DNA of 64,000 nt from positions 156,905-220,904 of the forward strand of contig NZ_BOOQ01000015.1 of assembly GCF_016863315.1 (NCBI RefSeq). The letters run 5' to 3'. The notes under the pieces are model-generated. The model saw only the letters and a program-made list of their open reading frames with translations. It was not told the DNA's origin and ran no database searches. This DNA comes from Planotetraspora silvatica (GTDB taxonomy: Bacteria; Actinomycetota; Actinomycetes; Streptosporangiales; Streptosporangiaceae). This document shows, piece after piece, positions 59,824-64,000 of this stretch. Within the stretch, counting starts at the first letter, position 1; each line of letters starts with the position of its first letter. The position numbers were made by a program, and so were the translations under genes.

Positions 59824-60111
59824 TCAGTTCACCGGACCGTAGACGCAAACGCTCTCAAGGGCGTCCATGACGGCCTTGCGCTTATCAAAAACTGCCGGAC
59901 CAGCGGCGAAATCGTCTGCGCGGCGCAGGTCGCCGCCGTACCCGGGCTCGCTGGACGTTACCTCGACGAGCGGCCCCGGCGGCAAGCCGGGCGGTGGCTC
60001 ATCGAATACCTCGGCTGCGCCATCTCGCACGAGCTTCGTCGGACGACCGTCAGAGAAGTAGCGGTCCTCGTGAATGCCGTACGGATCCCGATACCACCCT
60101 TGCGGTTTCAT
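59824..60111 (-). CDS. Small protein with a DUF2510-like N-terminus
   Basis: A 95-aa protein starting MKPQGWYRDPYGIHEDRYFS, like the DUF2510 motif (WYxDP...RYWDG) that usually sits at the cytosolic end of actinobacterial membrane proteins. The rest is Pro/Asp-rich without a membrane helix. ATG 60111 follows GGAGGTGTG. Function unknown. Confidence 0.7.
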   Translation of the reverse strand: MKPQGWYRDPYGIHEDRYFSDGRPTKLVRDGAAEVFDEPPPGLPPGPLVEVTSSEPGYGGDLRRADDFAAGPAVFDKRKAVMDALESVCVYGPVN

Positions 60112-60322
60112 CACACCTCCACGAGCCGTCGATCGACCACACCGAATTCTCCCACGCTCGTGTCCCGGGACATGCTTGACGGGCGCTGTGGTCCACCGAT
60201 CTGGATGCTTGACACCGCGGGCGCAAGAGGCGAGGTGGTCCCATTGGTCGTTGTCACAGCAAGCTCGGCCCGGCCTGAACAGTGCCGTAGAGACCCGTGA
60301 CAACCGCTGCCGTTCCCGGTGA

Positions 60323-60808
60323 TTATTCCTGGCTGGTTGCCGATCCCACATTCGGGGCCAGTCGGGTCGCGAGTACGACCTCGGTCATGGCAAGTAGGAA
60401 CCGCCGCACCGTGTCCAATTCCGCGTCGGAGAACGACCGCATCGCGGTCACCAACTCCGTGATCAGCGGGCCGAAAAATGACCAGCCCAGGGCGACGGCC
60501 TGCTCCTCGACGGCGAGCAGGACGCGGCGGCGGTCCTGGGTGTCACGAACCCGCCGGACATGCCCGGCCTTCTCCAACCGGTCGACGAGGCCCGTGGTCG
60601 AGGCCGAGTTGAGTCCCAGTTGTTCGCCGAGCCAGCCCGGCGTCGCCACGGTCCCGGCCCGGGCGGCGTCCAGGAGATGGATCAGTGCGCGCAGGTCAGT
60701 AGGGTGCAGGCGGTTCGTATTCGCGAACTCGGCCGCGAACAGGTCGAACTCCACCGTGAGACCTCGCAGCAGGTGAACCAACTGCAGCCCTGGCTCCTGG
60801 TCGTCCAT
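60323..60808 (-). CDS. MarR-family transcriptional regulator
   Basis: A 161-aa winged-helix protein (LRALIHLLDAARAGTVATPG, LGLNSASTTGLVDRLEKAGH, DTQDRRRVLLAVEE). Divergent from an alpha/beta hydrolase gene 86 bp away, with a perfect palindrome between them; likely represses that gene and itself. Confidence 0.9.
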   Translation of the reverse strand: MDDQEPGLQLVHLLRGLTVEFDLFAAEFANTNRLHPTDLRALIHLLDAARAGTVATPGWLGEQLGLNSASTTGLVDRLEKAGHVRRVRDTQDRRRVLLAVEEQAVALGWSFFGPLITELVTAMRSFSDAELDTVRRFLLAMTEVVLATRLAPNVGSATSQE

Positions 60809-60839
60809 GTTGCACGCTTACTCTCTTGACAGATTGGTA

Positions 60840-60854
60840 TCTCGGTCACCGAGA
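60840..60854. promoter_or_regulatory. MarR operator TCTCGGT-C-ACCGAGA
   Basis: Perfect 7-bp arms around one base. It sits between the TTGACA (60826-60831) and the probable -10 (about 60851-60856) of the plus-strand hydrolase promoter, so binding would block RNA polymerase. Confidence 0.7.
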
Positions 60855-60894
60855 ATATCGCTTACCGTGACAATCGGACAAGCTGAGGTGACCA

Positions 60895-61785
60895 ATGGTC
60901 GACGACGCCGCACCGAGCCCCGCCACCCGGCCCGCGTTCAACACCGGGCAGGGAGAAGCCGAGTACTTCGCGGCATACGACACCGTCCTGGCCCAGTGGC
61001 CGGTTGCCCTCGAGTCCGTCGACCTCCGGTCGCCGTACGGCACGACCCACGTCCACATCTGCGGACCCCGCGACGGCAAGCCCCTGGTCCTGCTGCACGG
61101 CCATGGCGCCACGTCAACCGTATGGTTCGCCAACCTGGGCGAGTTGAGCCGGGCCCACCGCGTATATGCGATCGACACCATCGGAGACGCCGGCCGCAGC
61201 GTCAACGACGGCCGACCCGTCGACACCCTGCCCAGGTTCATGGACTGGCTCGACGGACTGTTCAACGCATTAGACCTCGACGATGCGTCCCTTTGCGGCC
61301 ACTCGTACGGCAGCTGGCTCGCACTCAACTACGCGCTGCACGCGCCGCATCGGGTGCACAAGCTCGCGCTACTCGACCCGACCGACTGCTTCACCGGCCT
61401 GAGGCTGAGCTACCGCCTGCACGCCGTGCCGATATTCATCAGGCCAAGCGCCGAACGAATGCGCGCCTTCATCAAGCGGGAGACCGCAGGCATGCCAGTC
61501 GACCCGGCATGGCTGAAGCTGATATGCCTCAGCGCCGAGTTCCCCCGCGCGAAAGTCGTCATGCCGCGCCACCCCGCCCCTGACCGGCTGCGAGCCGCGA
61601 CCGTCCCCACACTGCTACTCCTGGCCGAGAAGAGCCGGGCGCACGACATCCACAAGGTGTCGGCCAACGCCCGCAAACTGATGCCCCACATCGCCACCGC
61701 GGTCCTGCCCGACGTGTCGCACCACACCGTCCCGACCGAGAACCCCGAGCACCTCAACCGCGCGCTAGGGGAGTTTCTCAGCTGA
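60895..61785 (+). CDS. Alpha/beta hydrolase
   Basis: A 296-aa hydrolase: oxyanion VLLHGHGATSTVW, nucleophile elbow GHSYGSW (Ser about residue 137) and His in DVSHHTVPTENPEHL; an acidic residue precedes in LLLLAEKSRAHD. It begins at ATG 60895 after GAGGTGACC. Substrate unknown. The last codons run into a tyrosine-recombinase relic, so the 3' boundary coincides with a recombination junction. Confidence 0.9.
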   Translation: MVDDAAPSPATRPAFNTGQGEAEYFAAYDTVLAQWPVALESVDLRSPYGTTHVHICGPRDGKPLVLLHGHGATSTVWFANLGELSRAHRVYAIDTIGDAGRSVNDGRPVDTLPRFMDWLDGLFNALDLDDASLCGHSYGSWLALNYALHAPHRVHKLALLDPTDCFTGLRLSYRLHAVPIFIRPSAERMRAFIKRETAGMPVDPAWLKLICLSAEFPRAKVVMPRHPAPDRLRAATVPTLLLLAEKSRAHDIHKVSANARKLMPHIATAVLPDVSHHTVPTENPEHLNRALGEFLS

Positions 61786-62038
61786 ACATCAGCAGGTCAT
61801 CCAGACGCGTCTTGGTCATGCCACGATCGCCGAGACCATGGACACGTACGTGCACCTGTTTCCGGATGATGATGACCTCGGTAGAGGTGCCCTCGAAGCC
61901 ATGGTCACCGCAGCGCTGACGGAACAGCAGCGGAACAACACCGTGCGCCGTCCGGCACGGCGGAGCCTACGGTTCGATGACATCGGCAACTTCTCTGTGC
62001 CCCACGATGACCCGTATGCCATCCGCACGATGCGCTGA
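61783..62038 (+). pseudogene. Tyrosine recombinase, C-terminal relic
   Basis: From 61783 the reading frame gives AEHQQVIQTRLGHATIAETM followed by DTYVHLFPDDDDLGRGALE, the box II (LGH) and catalytic-Tyr region of actinomycete phage-type integrases, then a tail without similarity. No N-terminal or box I region is attached: upstream is the hydrolase gene in another frame. A remnant of an integrative element. Confidence 0.85.
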
Positions 62039-62147
62039 TCAAGCCAGTGGCAACGACCCGCAAGCCGGGCGTGCCTCGCCTCAGGATTCGACGCATGCAG
62101 GCATAGAACGGGACCTGTCATCGTCGATCGACAGGGGAGGTCCCTCC

Positions 62148-63521
62148 ATGCTGCGGCATTGGATGAGAAGCCCGACAGGCAACCGCGATCCCGAGGGTCC
62201 AGGCCGGAGGCCATGGCGCGGACGGCGGCCCCGGCTCCGGCCGTTGGTGACCGCGGCCGCCGTTGCGGCCGGGCTCACGCCGCTGACGCTCGTACCCGCC
62301 CCGGCCGAGGCCGCACAGCAGGTTCGGCAGTTCGCCTACGTGGCCAACATCGACAGCGACACGGTGTCGGTGATCAATACTGCCGACAACACCGTCGTCC
62401 AGACCATCGACCTCGCGCCCTTCGGCGGGGACGGTCCCGCCGGTGTGGCGTTCACTCCTGACGGGACCCGGGCCTACGTCACCAACCAGTTTTCGAACAA
62501 CGTGTCGGTGATCAATACCATCACCAACACCGTGGTCGCCACCATCGACCTCGTAGTGCCCTCTGGCGCGCTGTTCCCGGTAGGAGTGGCGGTCACCCCT
62601 GATGGCAGGTTCGTCTACGTGGCCAACCGCGACTCGGACAACGTGTCGGTGATCCGCACTGACAACAACACGGTGCTCACGACCATCGACATCGCCGCGG
62701 CCGGCGGGCACGGGCCCTTCCTGCTGGCAGTGACCCCCGGCGGTGGCCGCGTCTACGTGGGGAACGCCTTCTCGGACAACGTGTCGGTGATCGACACCGC
62801 CACCAACATGTTGTTGCCCACCATTCCCACCCCCTCGGGAGACGCACCCCAAGGAGTGGCGATCACGCCCGACGGACGTCGTGTCTACGTGCCCAACTTC
62901 AACTCGGCCAACGTGACGGTGATCCGCACTGACACCAACCAGGTCGTGATGGTGCCCGCCGGCTCCGCCATTCCCGTCGGGACCAATCCCATCGGGGTGG
63001 TGATTACTCCTGATGGACGCCGCGCCTACGTGGCCAACCGCGGCTCGAACAGCGTGTCGGTGATCAACACAGCTACCAACACCGTTGTCGCGACCGTCGA
63101 CCTCGTCCCGTTCGGGGGGAACGGTCCCGTCGGGCTGGCGATCACCCCTGACGGACGCCGCGTCTACGTCACCGGCACCTTCTCGGGCAACGTGTTGGTG
63201 ATCGACACCGCCACCAACCAGGTCGTGCCCGTGCCCGCCGGCTCCGCCATTCCCGTCGGTACCACCCCCTTCGGGGTGGCGATCGCGCGCCTGGTCCAGA
63301 AGCCGACTGTGGCGAAGAGTTCGACCTCCACCAAGCAAGAGGGCGGCGGCACCGTCCGCAGCAAGAACGAGAACTTCACCGGCATCGTCGCCACGAGCAA
63401 CGCGGACAAGCTCCACAAGAAGCTGCAGGACATCGGGACCTTGGTGGAGAACGTGAAGCAACGCCATCTTCACGATCCCGCGCTCACCAAACGCCCGCAG
63501 GTCATCGGCCCGCGCGGCTGA
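62148..63521 (+). CDS. Secreted YVTN-repeat beta-propeller protein
   Basis: A 457-aa protein with an Arg-rich N-terminus, hydrophobic signal segment and AEAAQQ cleavage region (about residues 30-58). About seven propeller blades follow, each with AYVAN/VYVAN, NNVSVI, NTVV and ITPDGRRVYV motifs (about residues 62-385). The C-terminal 70 residues are Lys/Ser-rich and unrelated. It is probably an extracellular binding protein. ATG 62148 follows GGGGAGG. It stands between two integrase relics and is followed by an intrinsic terminator. Confidence 0.87.
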   Translation: MLRHWMRSPTGNRDPEGPGRRPWRGRRPRLRPLVTAAAVAAGLTPLTLVPAPAEAAQQVRQFAYVANIDSDTVSVINTADNTVVQTIDLAPFGGDGPAGVAFTPDGTRAYVTNQFSNNVSVINTITNTVVATIDLVVPSGALFPVGVAVTPDGRFVYVANRDSDNVSVIRTDNNTVLTTIDIAAAGGHGPFLLAVTPGGGRVYVGNAFSDNVSVIDTATNMLLPTIPTPSGDAPQGVAITPDGRRVYVPNFNSANVTVIRTDTNQVVMVPAGSAIPVGTNPIGVVITPDGRRAYVANRGSNSVSVINTATNTVVATVDLVPFGGNGPVGLAITPDGRRVYVTGTFSGNVLVIDTATNQVVPVPAGSAIPVGTTPFGVAIARLVQKPTVAKSSTSTKQEGGGTVRSKNENFTGIVATSNADKLHKKLQDIGTLVENVKQRHLHDPALTKRPQVIGPRG

Positions 63522-63554
63522 CGGATCATTCACGACGGATCGGAATCAGAGCAG

Positions 63555-63583
63555 CCCAGGTCAGGAACGAACCCTGACCTGGG
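63555..63583 (+). terminator. Intrinsic terminator of the beta-propeller gene
   Basis: CCCAGGTCAGG and CCTGACCTGGG form a perfect 11-bp stem with a 7-base loop, followed by TTCTT. Confidence 0.85.
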
Positions 63584-63644
63584 TTCTTCGCGTGAGCAGG
63601 CACGTCTATCCCTGTCCATCACTGTCTGCCATCGACCCACCGCG

Positions 63645-64000
63645 GAGCGGCCTGATGCAGAGCGCGGTAGACGGTGGCGTGATCCCAGCAAACCCCTGCT
63701 CTCGCGTTCCGCTCCCCCGTGTGAAAGCTCGCGTCGTCCAACCTCTCCCCGTGGCATCCGTGCTTGCGCTCGCCGACGCCATCACGCATGCAGAACGCCA
63801 AGCTGTCGCCGCTCAAGACCAGGGCGTCAAGGCGAACCCTCCGCGTGGATGACCTCGTGCTTGCGCAGATCACGACCCATATGCAGCAGTAACGGCACAA
63901 GTGCCGACGAGGTGCTGGTCACCAATCGGTCCGGCCGGCCGGTCCAGCGGTCGAATTTCGGGACGTGTTGGCGGGCGGCTGTCTCCAGAGCCGGCCTGCC
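63645..64000 (+). pseudogene. Tyrosine recombinase, central relic (continues past window)
   Basis: 63652 on reads LMQSAVDGGVIPANPCSRVP and VQPLPVASVLALADAI, the segment before box I of actinomycete integrases. Later pieces RVDDLVLAQITTHMQQ (63845-63890) and DEVLVTNRSGRPVQRSNF with CWRAAVSRAGLP (to 64000) match the segment before box II, but in other frames and with the box I Arg region missing. Several lesions, so not functional. The rest lies beyond the window. Confidence 0.85.

Overview
The window is very GC-rich, GTG and TTG starts are frequent, and many neighbourhoods are typical of actinomycetes (dut/DUF3710/OB-fold/DUF3159 beside two TrkA proteins, SepH, DUF4193, an AfsR-type regulator, DrrAB-type ABC genes). 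I read it as a chromosomal segment of a filamentous actinomycete, most likely of the Streptosporangiales; the family placement is inference. I saw no rRNA, tRNA or CRISPR locus.

Layout. 1-4021: RNA-repair pair Pnkp (cut by the window edge) and Hen1, separated by a repeat array. 4152-7992: an F420-type oxidoreductase, a secreted GH18-like protein and an RNA m5U methyltransferase. 8023-15225: potassium and nucleotide housekeeping (KimA-like permease, two TrkA proteins, DUF3159, OB-fold protein, DUF3710, dUTPase, AI-2E-type permease). 15800-21572: DUF4235, trehalose-phosphate synthase, EcsC-like protein, DUF4193, a two-component system and a 54-aa protein. 21686-32517: inositol monophosphatase, S9 peptidase, ferrochelatase, lytic transglycosylase, MFS protein, sugar-lactone oxidase and SepH. 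32737-47074: two PH-domain membrane proteins, a DrrAB-type ABC unit with a small coupled ORF between its genes, a large BTAD/NB-ARC/TPR regulator, a PEBP lipoprotein, a disordered membrane-anchored protein, a SulP-carbonic anhydrase fusion, an epimerase and a membrane-anchored PemK/MazF domain.

From about 47 kb the content becomes accessory: TetR with an orphan ATP synthase subunit a, an MFS drug exporter, azoreductase/MarR, a ZTP-riboswitch-controlled divergent FolD, TetR/FBP protein, a methyltransferase pseudogene, glyoxalase-fold proteins, small membrane proteins, MarR/hydrolase, and a beta-propeller protein bracketed by tyrosine-recombinase relics.

The most striking feature not explained by genes is a family of three arrays (2112-2517, 15333-15738, 22487-22844). 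Each consists of 53-bp units. Box 1 (consensus GTGATCATGCACAGGTTCG) occupies unit positions 1-19 and box 2 (TGACCTGC) positions 33-40. Units run forward on the left, reverse at a central 35-40 bp inverted repeat, and run backward on the right with the 53-bp phase exactly kept. Arrays A and B are both 406 bp. The units have diverged in sequence but not in spacing, which suggests selection for helical phasing or for a long folded RNA. I do not recognise this element.

A second theme is leaderless transcription: nine genes have a TANNNT -10 hexamer (seven of them TAGNCT or TAGGNT) 6-8 nt before the start codon.
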